A stretch of DNA of 64,000 nucleotides from positions 62,001 through 126,000 of the forward strand of contig NZ_VYQF01000003.1 of assembly GCF_008710285.1 (NCBI RefSeq). The letters are read 5' to 3'. The translations under genes were made by a program, and so were the position numbers. Every line of letters starts with the position of its first letter. Within the stretch, counting starts at the first letter, position 1. This DNA is from Ginsengibacter hankyongi (GTDB lineage: Bacteria > Bacteroidota > Bacteroidia > Chitinophagales > Chitinophagaceae). Positions 9,576-18,251 of this stretch are shown one piece after another. The notes beneath the pieces are model-generated. The model saw only the letters and a list, made by a program, of their open reading frames with translations, was not told where the DNA came from and searched no databases.

Positions 9576-9611
9576 AAGCTTCCCAGGTCAATTTTGGGAA
9601 GCTTTTTTTTT
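9576..9611 (+). terminator. Strong intrinsic terminator without an adjacent protein gene
   Basis: Perfect 9-base stem AAGCTTCCC (9576-9584) / GGGAAGCTT (9596-9604), 11-base loop, followed by a run of T to 9611. Plus-strand orientation. The nearest plus-strand protein gene upstream ends at 7103, so this may terminate a small RNA transcribed from roughly 9430-9575. Confidence 0.8.
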
Positions 9612-9843
9612 GTCTGACCATAATTTATTTGATTAAAGGATTAAAGGATTATTGAAGAGGGCTGTTGCTTTAATCATGGTAATCTTTTAATCTTTTTGTC
9701 TGAACCATGATTTCCTGATTTAAGGATTAAAGGATTAATTACGACGCCTGGTGCTTTAATCATGGTAATCCTGTAATCCTATTAATCATGGTTCAAATTA
9801 TTAATCATGGTAATTCTTTTAATCCTTTTAATCATGGTTTCTT
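9611..9843. repeat. Foldback intergenic repeat, tandem copies (element A)
   Basis: Two tandem and one partial copy of a palindromic repeat. Each copy begins near TGTCTGAACCATGATT, has an inner GATTAAAGGATTAAAGGATTA arm, and ends with the complement, TAATCATGGTAATC...AATCATGGTTC. Related copies lie at about 10685-10709, 11601-11702, 18252-18313 and 30041-30131, always between genes. No open reading frame is inside, so any movement would need help in trans. Confidence 0.75.
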
Positions 9844-9893
9844 TTTCTCTAAAAGGGTAGTAAATCGTTTGTTATTCGGTCGTAAACCGGTTG

Positions 9894-9919
9894 TTATTCG
9901 GTCGTCAATGACCGAATAA
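9894..9919 (+). promoter_or_regulatory. Perfect inverted repeat with an extra direct half-copy
   Basis: TTATTCGGTC (9894-9903) and GACCGAATAA (9910-9919) are exact reverse complements around a 6-base loop. The left arm also occurs as a direct copy at 9872-9881 within the 15-base unit TTGTTATTCGGTCGT. The set lies about 100 bases ahead of the DUF6266 start, so it could be an operator with three half-sites, or a structured leader. Confidence 0.5.
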
Positions 9920-9958
9920 GCTCCGCCATAAGACCAATTTCTTTTCGTTTTACCAAAC

Positions 9959-9986
9959 AATAAAACGATAGCAGGAGCGTTTTATT
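9959..9986 (+). promoter_or_regulatory. Hairpin in the leader of the DUF6266 gene
   Basis: AATAAAACG (9959-9967) pairs perfectly with CGTTTTATT (9978-9986) around a 10-base loop that contains AGGAG. It ends 28 bases before the ATG at 10015. A role in translation control or attenuation is possible but unproven. Confidence 0.4.
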
Positions 9987-10014
9987 CTGTTTGTTTATTA
10001 TTAAAAATAGTTTT

Positions 10015-10662
10015 ATGGCTAGAATTCCCAATGGTATTACAGGAGAATTTATCGGAACTGCCGGTAACGTTTCGGGTTATATGAGATTTGGTACCAACTT
10101 CCTCCGCAGCAGGCGAAGAAAATCAACCAACGCCATGACGCCTAAGCGGCTGGCGCAGCAACAAAAAATTAAAGTGTGCAACGACTTTACCAGGCCATTT
10201 GCCGGCCGCGGCTTCTTTACTAAAACCTTCCCGGCTTATGGCAGCAAGGGCTCGGGGTTTAACAGGGCAACCAGTGCGCTTATGAACCAGGCGATAGTTG
10301 GCAGTTACCCGGAAACTGCGGTGTCGTACCCGCTGGTACTGGTATCACAGGGGCCACTACCCTCGCCGGTAAATGCATCGGCAGCGCTGAATAACGAAGG
10401 CAATATAGTGTTTTCATGGACCGATAATACGGGAACCGGCACCGCGAAAGCCAATGACAAGGCAGTGTTGGTGGCTTATTTTCCCGGGCTACAACAGGTG
10501 GTCTTTAGCCTGGATGCCGGCACGAGAGCGGCCGGAACAGCAGTACTACAGGTAAGCCCTATGAGGGGTGCAGTCGCCGAAACATGGATGGGTTTTATAA
10601 GCAATGATGAAAAAGATGCCGCGGATAGTGTGTATACCGGGAGCGTGGGTGTTGAACTGTAA
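10015..10662 (+). CDS. DUF6266 family protein
   Basis: 215 residues from the ATG at 10015, chosen because MARIPNGITGEFIGTAGNVSGY is the usual N-terminus of this family; an in-frame ATG at 9991 would add eight residues. Other family marks are TPKRLAQQQKIKVCNDF near residues 40-60 and the ending GFISNDEKDAADSVYTGSV. The protein has no signal peptide or membrane helix and looks beta-rich in its second half. DUF6266 is found almost only in Bacteroidota, often in several copies per genome, and has no known function. Here it stands alone, bracketed by foldback repeats and hairpins and with slightly higher G+C than its surroundings, which hints at mobility. Confidence 0.8.
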   Translation: MARIPNGITGEFIGTAGNVSGYMRFGTNFLRSRRRKSTNAMTPKRLAQQQKIKVCNDFTRPFAGRGFFTKTFPAYGSKGSGFNRATSALMNQAIVGSYPETAVSYPLVLVSQGPLPSPVNASAALNNEGNIVFSWTDNTGTGTAKANDKAVLVAYFPGLQQVVFSLDAGTRAAGTAVLQVSPMRGAVAETWMGFISNDEKDAADSVYTGSVGVEL

Positions 10663-10684
10663 TTTGCAGGATTGAAGGCTTGGT

Positions 10685-10709
10685 TGTCTGAACCTAATCA
10701 TGGTTCATT
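10685..10709. repeat. Foldback repeat, minimal or degenerate copy (element B)
   Basis: TGTCTGAACC, six bases, then TGGTTCA: the two outer ends of the foldback repeat brought together without the inner arms, immediately after the DUF6266 gene. Confidence 0.55.
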
Positions 10710-10918
10710 TTTACTGAACTTGCTTTTGCCAATTAATTTACCTACTGCTGCATTTTTTCAATAACGATGGCTAGTTCTTTGTTTTGTTTTTGTGACTCAT
10801 TATTCTCATCCGGCAGCCCCGTTGTTCTCTAGGCATAGGCGGACGCTGCTGTGAGGTTGCGCTCGTGACAGGTAATAAATTGAAAGTGAGCAGAAGTTCT
10901 GCCAAATCAACTTCCTAC

Positions 10919-11470
10919 TTAAAATTTTCTGAACCTGAACTTTTGCCCTCCTATCGAAGCCTCATACATCAGCCCTCCTTTCTGTTGGGTAAATATCATT
11001 ACACCATCAGCATACTTCGCGTTGCCGGAAGCTCCTTCAGTAACCGCAACAGCAGAAGCCTGGGCAGAAAACTGTAATTTATTTTCTTTAAACTTGTCCA
11101 TATCTTTTTTCGCTTCAAAAAATATAACCTCCCTATATGCCTGACCGCCCGCCTGGAAACCGATATTAACCTGGGTTAATCTTGCCTTACCAATCATTTT
11201 TCCTTTTTCATACACTATTCCATTACCGGAGGCTCCGCCAATGCCAAGGCCTCCCTTGCCCACGTTGGGAAAGATAACGTACCCATAGGCATTATTAAAT
11301 AAACTTTTCATCAGGCCATCTACCTTAATGAATTCGGCCCTAGCAGTTTTAGTGTCTGCTATTATGCGCTGGTCGGTTTTACTATGTTGACTCACTGCCT
11401 TAAAGGAAATAACAATGGCTAACAGCGTAATTATCCATTTTATTTCCTGGAAAATATTTCTCTTTTTCAT
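10919..11470 (-). CDS. Lipid-binding SYLF/Ysc84-domain protein
   Basis: 183 residues from the ATG at 11470; the longer frame to 11548 is rejected because MKKRNIFQEIKWIITLLAIVISFKAVSQ is a good signal peptide. The mature protein is one SYLF (Ysc84-related) domain, with NAYGYVIFPNVGKGGLGIGGASGNGIVYEKGKMIGKARLTQVNIGFQAGGQAYREVIFF and AVAVTEGASGNAKYADGVMIFTQQKGGLMYEASIGGQKF as hallmark stretches. The domain binds phosphoinositide-like or acidic lipids in eukaryotes; bacterial members are secreted or periplasmic and their role is open. It is flanked by foldback repeats on both sides. Confidence 0.88.
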   Translation of the reverse strand: MKKRNIFQEIKWIITLLAIVISFKAVSQHSKTDQRIIADTKTARAEFIKVDGLMKSLFNNAYGYVIFPNVGKGGLGIGGASGNGIVYEKGKMIGKARLTQVNIGFQAGGQAYREVIFFEAKKDMDKFKENKLQFSAQASAVAVTEGASGNAKYADGVMIFTQQKGGLMYEASIGGQKFRFRKF

Positions 11471-11890
11471 ACTGTTTTTTTTGTAAGTTATGCACCAGGC
11501 CGCCAGGATACAATGACATCGGTCATAGCATTGAATAAGGGTCGTCATAGTCTAATTATCTACGAGGGTTAAAATCCTTTTAATCTTGTTTCAGAATATT
11601 TGTCTGAACCACGATTTGCCTGATTAAAGGATTAAAGGATTATTTGCAAGTCACGCGGCTTTAATCATGGTAATCTTTTGATCTTTTTAATCATGGTTCA
11701 GATTTTTAATCACGGCTCAGGTAATCTTGTAAATTAAGCGCCAGCCGTGCATGCGTACTGCGCATAAACGTATCCGTTATGTTAAGGATCTCATGAGCAA
11801 ACAGCTGGAAAATTTTTAATCTATATAAAAAAAAATTATCATCTTTGTAGTGAATATTACCTCGAGACGCCAAAATTAATTTAAACGTTT
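11471..11890. other. Divergent intergenic region with a foldback repeat
   Basis: 420 bases between the minus-strand SYLF gene and the plus-strand giant secreted protein. It holds foldback element C (11601-11702) and should contain promoters for both genes; CATCTTTG around 11840 resembles the TAnnTTTG -7 element with one mismatch, but no matching -33 element was seen. Confidence 0.5.
11601..11702. repeat. Foldback intergenic repeat (element C), best-formed copy
   Basis: About 102 bases. Outer ends TCTGAACCACGATT and AATCATGGTTCAGA are near-perfect inverted repeats; inner arms TGATTAAAGGATTAAAGG and ATCTTTTGATCTTTTTAA also pair. A short unique spacer (TTGCAAGTCACGCGGC) fills the loop. Confidence 0.8.
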
Positions 11891-14800
11891 ATGAGGTTAT
11901 TTATATTCATCTCCGCTCTTGTTATGAGCAGCTTATTCGCTACCGCCCAAACAGGAGTTTCCGTACTTACCCAGCACAATGATATTAATCGCACCGGCTG
12001 GAACAATAAAGAAACTATCTTAAATCCTGCCAACGTTAGTTCCGGTAATTTTGGCCGCATCGGCACATTTAACGTGGATGACGAGGTATATGCCCAACCG
12101 CTGGTCGTTAATAACATTACGGTAGGCAATCATACCGGCAGCGTGTTATATACGGCCACTGTAAATAACACCGTGTATGCTTTTGACGCAGACGATGTAA
12201 CTGACACGGCGTATTTATGGAAGGTAAGTTTAAATCCATCCGGCCAGCGGGCGCCCAATACTGCTGACCTAAAAGATGCGCAATGGGGAACACCTTGTGC
12301 GGGTAATTACCTCGATTTCTCAGGAAGGATTGGTATTGTTGGAACGCCGGTAATTGATACCGTCACCAATACATTATATGTTGCCGCCAAAACTATTGAC
12401 GCTAATGGAAATTTTTATGCATACCTGAATGCTTTGGATTTAAAAACGGGTCAGCAAAAAACAGGCAGCCCTCATTTAATTTCAGCCCAAGTGAATGGCA
12501 CCGGCGCCGGAAGCGTAAATGGTAAGGTAGCCTTCCAGGCTAAATTTCAAAATCAACGGCCGGGCCTGCTTTTGTATAATAACGTGGTATATGTAGCCTT
12601 CGCCTCACATTGCGATTGGGGTCCCTATCACGGGTGGGTTTTAGGCTTTGACGCAGGCACACTGAATTTCAAGTATGCCTACAATACAACCCCTGATGCA
12701 AGATTGGGGGGCATCTGGATGTCTGGACAAGGTATAACGGTTGGGCCGGATGGAAATCTTTATGTAACCACCGGGAATGGTGTTACCACACCTGATAATA
12801 CGATAACAGGAAGCAGAAGTTCCAGCATGATAAAACTTTCGCCTCAACTAACACAGCTTGATTGGTTTACGCCGGCGAATTATGCTTACCTGGACTCCAC
12901 AGACGGGGATTATGGAAGTGACGGGGTATTAATAATTCCCAATTCCAGCACTACGGTTTCAGGATCAAAAGAAGGTATTTCTTATGTGATTGACTATAAC
13001 AACATGGGTCGTTTCGATTCCCTGAACAGGCAGGTAAAAGATACACTCATCTGGAACCCAAACACATTTGGGGATATTCATGTCCATGGTTCACCGGTGT
13101 ATGCACAGTTAAACGGGAAAGAATTTGTATATGGGTGGGCAGAAAGCTCTAATCTTCATCAGTTTAGTTATGACAGAAACACTGGAACATTCCTGAATGC
13201 TTACAAACAGGGAAACAGGACGCTTGATAACGGGATGCCGGGTGCTATGTTGTCTTTATCATCTAACGGAGCGGATACTTCTTCGGGAATTGTCTGGGCT
13301 TGTTTCCCTACGTCAGGAGATGCTAACCACCAGGTGAGGCCTGGAAGTTTTGCAGCATACAAAGCGAATGATGTTTCGGCAGGTGAATTATGGAATAGCG
13401 ATCAAAACCCTAATGATGTTATAGGGTACTTTGCAAAATTTAACCCGCCTACAGTTGCTAACGGGAAGGTATATGTGCCTACTTTCTCCAAAGCGATAAA
13501 AGTATATGGCATACTTCCGCCGGATACATCAAGGTGCGTTAATAACGGAACAGGCCTCAAAGCCGAATATTTTTCAAACACAGCTCCTACAGATCCTTTT
13601 CCGGCTACTGCTACAATTACAACAACAACTCCCACCATCAATTTTAACTGGGGAACCGGTGGCCCGCCCGGAATCAGTACCGATTTTTTCAAAGCAAGGT
13701 TTACCGGTACTGTACAAAGTATTGATGCAGGAACCTATACCTTCTATGTTACTTCAGATGACGGCTTTAGATTATGGATAAACAACCAGTTAGTGATAGA
13801 TAAATGGATTGACAAATCAGCGTCAGAAGACAGTGCAACCATTACTTTATCCAAATGCACAAAAAATTTTATAAAGCTTGAGTATTACGAAAATCAGTAT
13901 GATGCCGTTTGTATCCTGAAATGGAAGGGGCCGGGTATAATAAAGCAGGTGATCCCAGCTGTACTATTATATCCACCGGACACGACGGTACAATGCATAA
14001 GTAACGGCACAGGCCTGTTAGCTGAATATTTTTCCAACACAGCATCTACAGCGCCTTTTCCCGCTACCCCTACGGTTACAAAAACAGAACCCACCATCAA
14101 TTTCAGCTGGGGAACCGGCGGCCCGCCGGGAATAAGCGTTGACTCCTTTAAAGCGAGGTTTTCCGGTGCTGTACAAAGTCTCGACGCAGGCACCTACACC
14201 TTTTATGTAACCTCAGACGATGGTTACAGGCTTTGGGTAAATAACCAGTTGGTACTTGACCGGTGGTTCGACAAATCGCCGTCGGAAGACAGCGTAAACG
14301 TTCCCTTAGCCGGGTGCACGAAAAACTCCATAAAGCTGGAGTATTATGAAAACCTATATGACGCCACGTGTATACTAAAATGGAGCGGGCCGGGCATATT
14401 AAAACAGGTGATCCCGGCTATTCAATTATACCCGGTGGATTCCACAAAATGCACCAGCAACGGAACCGGCCTGCTGGCCCAATATTATTCAAACACGGCA
14501 CCCACAGATCCTTTCCCTGCGACTGCTACGGTTACAAAAACAGAACCGACCATTAATTTTAACTGGGGCACGGGCGGGCCCCCGGGCATCAGTATCGATT
14601 TTTTCAAGGCAAGATTTACCGGTACTGTACAAACGATTACCACCGGTACTTACACCTTCTATGTTACTTCAGATGACGGCTTTAGATTATGGATAAACAA
14701 CCAGTTAGTAATAGATAAATGGATAGACAAATCCGCCTCTGAAGACAGTGTAAGCATTCCCCTGCCCGGGTGCACCAAGAATGTTATAAAGCTTGAGTAT

Positions 14801-16396
14801 TATGAAAACCAGTATGATGCCGTTTGCATTCTGAAATGGAGCGGGCCAGGCATTGCGAAGCAGGTGATTCCGGCTATTCAGTTATATCCTGCAGATACAA
14901 CAATTGCCTGTGGGGACCCGGCAGGGTTACAATCGGGCAGCATAACTACAACCAGTGCTGTTGTTAGCTGGACTGCGGTTTCTAATGCAACCAGCTATAG
15001 TGTGGATTTTAAATTAGATTCTTCCAATACCTGGATAAACGCTGCCAGTGCCACTATTGCCACTTCCGTTACCTTAAGCAGTCTGCAGGCCGGCAGCCTG
15101 TATGACTGGCGCGTGGAAGCAACCTGCTCCGGTGGTACCGGTAATTATATTGCGGCGCAATTCACGACCTTGCCGCAAAGCACCTGCAATGCCCCCTCAA
15201 ATTTAAGTTCGTCTTCCATTACTGGCAGCAGTGCAACAGTAAGCTGGGGGGCAGTTAGTGGCGCATTAAGTTATAATGTAGATTATTCTTTGTCGGGTCA
15301 AAATTCATGGACGTCTGGTGCATCTGCCACCACTTTAACGTCAGTAACCATTGCGGGTTTAAATTCTTCAACCACTTATGATTGGAGAGTTAGATCCAAC
15401 TGTAGCAGCACGTCTAGCAGCGGGTATACTACAGCTTCATTCACAACTTTGGCTTCGGCTACCTGCAATGCACCAGCAAGCTTAAATACTACTTCCATTA
15501 CAAGCAGTGGTGCAACAGTAAGCTGGGGGGCAGTTAGTGGTGCATTAAGTTATGACATGCAATATGGCACTTCCGGCTCTGGCCCATGGACAACCGTGAA
15601 TACCACTTCAACATCAGTGAATATTACGGGCTTAAGTGCCTCTGCCATTTATTACTGGCAGGTGAGAACCAATTGTTCTTCCGGAAGCAGCGCCTATACA
15701 AATGCTTTGCAATTCACTACAAGTGCTGCGGGCTGTACGGACGCGTTGGAGCCCAATAATACCTTGGCCACTGCACAATCGATTTCTATTGGAGCAAATG
15801 TAAACGCAGAGATTGCTTCGTCTACCGATGTAGATTATTACGTTTTCACCACAAGCGGAAGTCAGAAAAATGTCAAGGTAAACCTAACCAATCTTCCGGC
15901 AAATTATAACCTGGCATTATACAATAGTAAAGGAAATCAGTTGGCAACTTCCACCAATGGAGGCACCTCGGGTGAAACACTGGTCTACAATAATAATAAA
16001 GCGGGTACCTATTACGTGAAAGTATATGGCGCCACTTCAAGTGATTACAGTTCCACACAATGCTATTCGCTGCAGGTATTAACCGGCAACACCGCTTTTA
16101 CAGCTACTGTTGCAGGAATTATCGATAACACAACTATTTCCAATGCAGGCCTGAGGCTCTATCCTGTTCCTGCTTCGTCAGACATCACGATTTCCTTTGA
16201 TGCAGCTGCCGCAGGAAAAGCAATAGTGACGATCATCAATCAATTGGGACAAGAGGTATATCGCCGGCAGGTAGACATCACCAGCGGTAATAACACGAAT
16301 AACATCAACCTCAGCAAACTTGTATCCGGCGTATATATGCTGAAATTGCAAACAACGGAAAGTATTCAATCCCGCAAGTTGATAATTAGTAAATAG
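11891..16396 (+). CDS. Giant secreted T9SS protein: beta-propeller, three PA14, three fibronectin III, PPC
   Basis: 1501 residues. A signal peptide (1-20) is followed by a quinoprotein-like beta-propeller region to about 540 with repeated LYTATVNNTVYAFDADD-type blades. Three PA14 domains start near residues 547, 702 and 854, each opening with C-x-NGTGL-AEYFSNTA and holding DDGFRLWINNQLVIDKW; PA14 domains commonly bind glycans. Fibronectin III modules start near 1007, 1099 and 1192, a pre-peptidase C-terminal (PPC) domain near 1283 (DALEPNNTLATAQSI), and the last 80 residues (LRLYPVPASSDITISF...GVYMLKLQT...SRKLIISK) are a type A sorting domain for the type IX secretion system. It is therefore exported and attached to the cell surface, probably as a glycan-binding adhesin or enzyme. 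No catalytic motif was recognised. A terminator follows at 16415-16446. Confidence 0.88.
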   Translation: MRLFIFISALVMSSLFATAQTGVSVLTQHNDINRTGWNNKETILNPANVSSGNFGRIGTFNVDDEVYAQPLVVNNITVGNHTGSVLYTATVNNTVYAFDADDVTDTAYLWKVSLNPSGQRAPNTADLKDAQWGTPCAGNYLDFSGRIGIVGTPVIDTVTNTLYVAAKTIDANGNFYAYLNALDLKTGQQKTGSPHLISAQVNGTGAGSVNGKVAFQAKFQNQRPGLLLYNNVVYVAFASHCDWGPYHGWVLGFDAGTLNFKYAYNTTPDARLGGIWMSGQGITVGPDGNLYVTTGNGVTTPDNTITGSRSSSMIKLSPQLTQLDWFTPANYAYLDSTDGDYGSDGVLIIPNSSTTVSGSKEGISYVIDYNNMGRFDSLNRQVKDTLIWNPNTFGDIHVHGSPVYAQLNGKEFVYGWAESSNLHQFSYDRNTGTFLNAYKQGNRTLDNGMPGAMLSLSSNGADTSSGIVWACFPTSGDANHQVRPGSFAAYKANDVSAGELWNSDQNPNDVIGYFAKFNPPTVANGKVYVPTFSKAIKVYGILPPDTSRCVNNGTGLKAEYFSNTAPTDPFPATATITTTTPTINFNWGTGGPPGISTDFFKARFTGTVQSIDAGTYTFYVTSDDGFRLWINNQLVIDKWIDKSASEDSATITLSKCTKNFIKLEYYENQYDAVCILKWKGPGIIKQVIPAVLLYPPDTTVQCISNGTGLLAEYFSNTASTAPFPATPTVTKTEPTINFSWGTGGPPGISVDSFKARFSGAVQSLDAGTYTFYVTSDDGYRLWVNNQLVLDRWFDKSPSEDSVNVPLAGCTKNSIKLEYYENLYDATCILKWSGPGILKQVIPAIQLYPVDSTKCTSNGTGLLAQYYSNTAPTDPFPATATVTKTEPTINFNWGTGGPPGISIDFFKARFTGTVQTITTGTYTFYVTSDDGFRLWINNQLVIDKWIDKSASEDSVSIPLPGCTKNVIKLEYYENQYDAVCILKWSGPGIAKQVIPAIQLYPADTTIACGDPAGLQSGSITTTSAVVSWTAVSNATSYSVDFKLDSSNTWINAASATIATSVTLSSLQAGSLYDWRVEATCSGGTGNYIAAQFTTLPQSTCNAPSNLSSSSITGSSATVSWGAVSGALSYNVDYSLSGQNSWTSGASATTLTSVTIAGLNSSTTYDWRVRSNCSSTSSSGYTTASFTTLASATCNAPASLNTTSITSSGATVSWGAVSGALSYDMQYGTSGSGPWTTVNTTSTSVNITGLSASAIYYWQVRTNCSSGSSAYTNALQFTTSAAGCTDALEPNNTLATAQSISIGANVNAEIASSTDVDYYVFTTSGSQKNVKVNLTNLPANYNLALYNSKGNQLATSTNGGTSGETLVYNNNKAGTYYVKVYGATSSDYSSTQCYSLQVLTGNTAFTATVAGIIDNTTISNAGLRLYPVPASSDITISFDAAAAGKAIVTIINQLGQEVYRRQVDITSGNNTNNINLSKLVSGVYMLKLQTTESIQSRKLIISK
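13533..14905 (+). repeat. Three tandem PA14-coding units of about 456 bases
   Basis: Units start near 13533, 13995 and 14451. Units 1 and 3 share long near-identical DNA stretches (for example about 13738-13815 and 14650-14728), while unit 2 differs at many silent sites. Confidence 0.8.
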
Positions 16397-16414
16397 CTAA
16401 TACCATGCGGAATA

Positions 16415-16446
16415 AAAGGGGCTGGCCCGGCAAGCCAGCTTTTTTA
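16415..16446 (+). terminator. Intrinsic terminator of the giant secreted protein gene
   Basis: GCTGGC (16421-16426), 7-base loop, GCCAGC (16434-16439), then six T; preceding purines extend the stem through A-T and G-T pairs. It lies 25 bases after the stop codon. Confidence 0.8.
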
Positions 16447-16529
16447 TTGGGAATTATAACCAAAAACCGTTGGTCACAACTTTCTAACTCCGGCCAGAGG
16501 CGAGAGTGTGTTGGCTTACATCCGTGGTT

Positions 16530-17132
16530 CTACTTAAGCCTGACTTTAAATTTGCCGGCGGTAATTACTGCTGTATCGCCATTTGCTTTATAAACCGTGC
16601 CGCTGAAAGTGCCCGTGGCAATACCGGTAGCATAAATAAAACTTTGTACCGTTACAGAAAACGGAGCCGGCGGTAGGCTTATAAGTATATCTTTTGCAGC
16701 ATGATTGTCATAATAATAGAAAGCTGCGCGGGCGGTGGTGAGGTTGAACCTGTCCTGATCCAGTGGTACCGAAAGGTAGGCAGATATGACAAGGCCGGTA
16801 TCAACAGAACAGGCCGAAGGCCCGAATAAAGTAAAATCCTTTTTTGAATAGCCACCGATAAAGCCGGAATTGGTAACTCCTCCGCATAAAAAAGAATTAC
16901 CTGTTTTGAAACTCCATTGCCCGGTGGAAAGCTCTGTTGAGGAATTACACAGTGGACACGCCGGAAATTCTTTAACAACAACCGGACCCGGATTGGCAGT
17001 CGTATCTCTTACAATTCTTGCAGTATCTCCGCCTTCATAACTATATTCTTTGTAGCAACCGGTGTTTTGAAGCATGAGTACCGGCAAGACGAAAGCGAGT
17101 GCTAATAAATGGTATTGCTTTATACGCTTCAT
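16530..17132 (-). CDS. Predicted lipoprotein, function unknown
   Basis: 200 residues. The N-terminus (HLLALAFVLPVLMLQNTGC) is a signal with lipobox Cys26, so the protein should be a lipid-anchored envelope protein. A CPLCNSS motif occurs near residue 60. The second half (FNLTTARAAFYYYDN... ATGTFSGTVYKANGDTAVITAGKFKVRLK) has the alternating pattern of a small beta-sandwich; the last segment resembles the C-terminal strand pattern of DUF6252-type Bacteroidota lipoproteins, though that link is only by eye. It faces away from the following barrel gene, with which it shares a promoter region. Confidence 0.65.
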   Translation of the reverse strand: MKRIKQYHLLALAFVLPVLMLQNTGCYKEYSYEGGDTARIVRDTTANPGPVVVKEFPACPLCNSSTELSTGQWSFKTGNSFLCGGVTNSGFIGGYSKKDFTLFGPSACSVDTGLVISAYLSVPLDQDRFNLTTARAAFYYYDNHAAKDILISLPPAPFSVTVQSFIYATGIATGTFSGTVYKANGDTAVITAGKFKVRLK

Positions 17133-17350
17133 AAATACTACTGCTAAACGGGGAAAACTTCCCTTAACAAACTTAACTCATTTTTGTAAGGGAAAGTGCA
17201 TTGGAAGTTAAACGCATTTTTCTTACATAAGGTTTGCTTTCAACAATTAATTAACGCAGCCGAACTACCCCTGTACCCGAAGATCTGAAATAAACAGGAT
17301 AAGAAAACGTTAGTTAATTTTAATTATAATATTCTCTTATTTTATTTTCA

Positions 17351-18205
17351 ATGAAAAAATTATTTATTGCTTTTTGTTTATTGCCGATGCTAACGGTAGC
17401 GCAAAACTTTCATTTCTCCGGGCGGCTTGGCGTTGCAAATTACCAGGGCGATTTGAAAGCAAAAGCTATTTCACTGTCGCAGGCCAAATTAATGGGTTCA
17501 CTGGGTGCGCAATACGACCTCTCTGAACACATCACTGCGAGGAGTTATTTAACGCTCACCTCGCTGCAGGCTGATAATAAAAAAGGAACAGTTGCGATGC
17601 AACAACGGAACCTCAATTTCCGGTCAAAAATTGCCGACTGGGAACTGACAGCACAGTATAGCTTTTTTAATCTTAACGACCGTTGGTGGACGCCTTATGT
17701 ATTTGCCGGCGTGGGTGTTTATCACTTTAATCCCTACACGAAGGACACTAGCGGCAAAAAATATTTTCTGCAACCACTGAGCACAGAAGGCGAAGGTTTT
17801 ATAAACGGCGCGAAAAATTATAAACTTACGCAATTTAGCGTCCCCGTTGGGTTTGGGGGAGAGTATTCACTCAACGAAGACATGCGGCTGGGAATTGAAT
17901 TTGGTTACCGGAAAATATTTACGGATTACCTCGACGATGTTAGCAATAATTATGTAGATGAAGGCAGCCTGTTTAATGCAAGAGGAGCCAAGGCTGTTGA
18001 GCTGGCCTACCGGGGCAATGAAGTACAGACCGGGCCTTACCCCGCAGCGGGCGCCAGGCGTGGCAACCCCAATATTAAGGATGGTTATTATTATGTAGCG
18101 GTCACCTACACGGTCCGTTATTTTTTCGATAAGTACAAAGAGATAGCCGGCCTTCTTCATGGAAAGAAAGACAAAAGAGTGGGCTGCCCGGCCTCCAGGC
18201 AATGA
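17351..18205 (+). CDS. DUF6089-type outer-membrane beta-barrel protein
   Basis: 284 residues. Signal peptide MKKLFIAFCLLPMLTVAQ, then a run of amphipathic strands typical of an 8-stranded OmpA-like barrel: FSGRLGVANYQGDL, WELTAQYSFFNLNDRWWTPYVFAGVGVYHFNPY, FSVPVGFGGEYSLNEDMRLGIEFGYRKIFTDYLDDVS, YYYVAVTYTVRYFF. The order GDL near the N-terminus, TPYVFAGVGVYHFNP in the middle and FTDYLDDVS with a following Y/N-rich stretch matches the DUF6089 family of Bacteroidota. Such proteins sit in the outer membrane; their exact role is not known. Foldback element D follows shortly after the stop codon. Confidence 0.8.
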   Translation: MKKLFIAFCLLPMLTVAQNFHFSGRLGVANYQGDLKAKAISLSQAKLMGSLGAQYDLSEHITARSYLTLTSLQADNKKGTVAMQQRNLNFRSKIADWELTAQYSFFNLNDRWWTPYVFAGVGVYHFNPYTKDTSGKKYFLQPLSTEGEGFINGAKNYKLTQFSVPVGFGGEYSLNEDMRLGIEFGYRKIFTDYLDDVSNNYVDEGSLFNARGAKAVELAYRGNEVQTGPYPAAGARRGNPNIKDGYYYVAVTYTVRYFFDKYKEIAGLLHGKKDKRVGCPASRQ

Positions 18206-18251
18206 TGGGTAATTCTCTGAATCTTAATTTGTATGATTGAAGGATTAAGTG

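Larger units (their letters stand above)
8914..9990. other. Long non-coding stretch with hairpins, orphan terminator and foldback repeats
   Basis: About 1.1 kb without a supportable gene. It holds a long-stem hairpin (9376-9427), a strong Rho-independent terminator with no gene in front of it (9576-9611), a tandem foldback repeat block (9611-9843), and two short hairpins (9894-9919 and 9959-9986) just ahead of the DUF6266 gene. The stretch 8914-9370 shows nothing recognisable. Confidence 0.6.

Noticed and set aside
9611-9843. Possible CRISPR array
   Set aside because: The repeat units are inverted as well as direct, unequal in length, and not separated by uniform unique spacers; no cas genes nearby.
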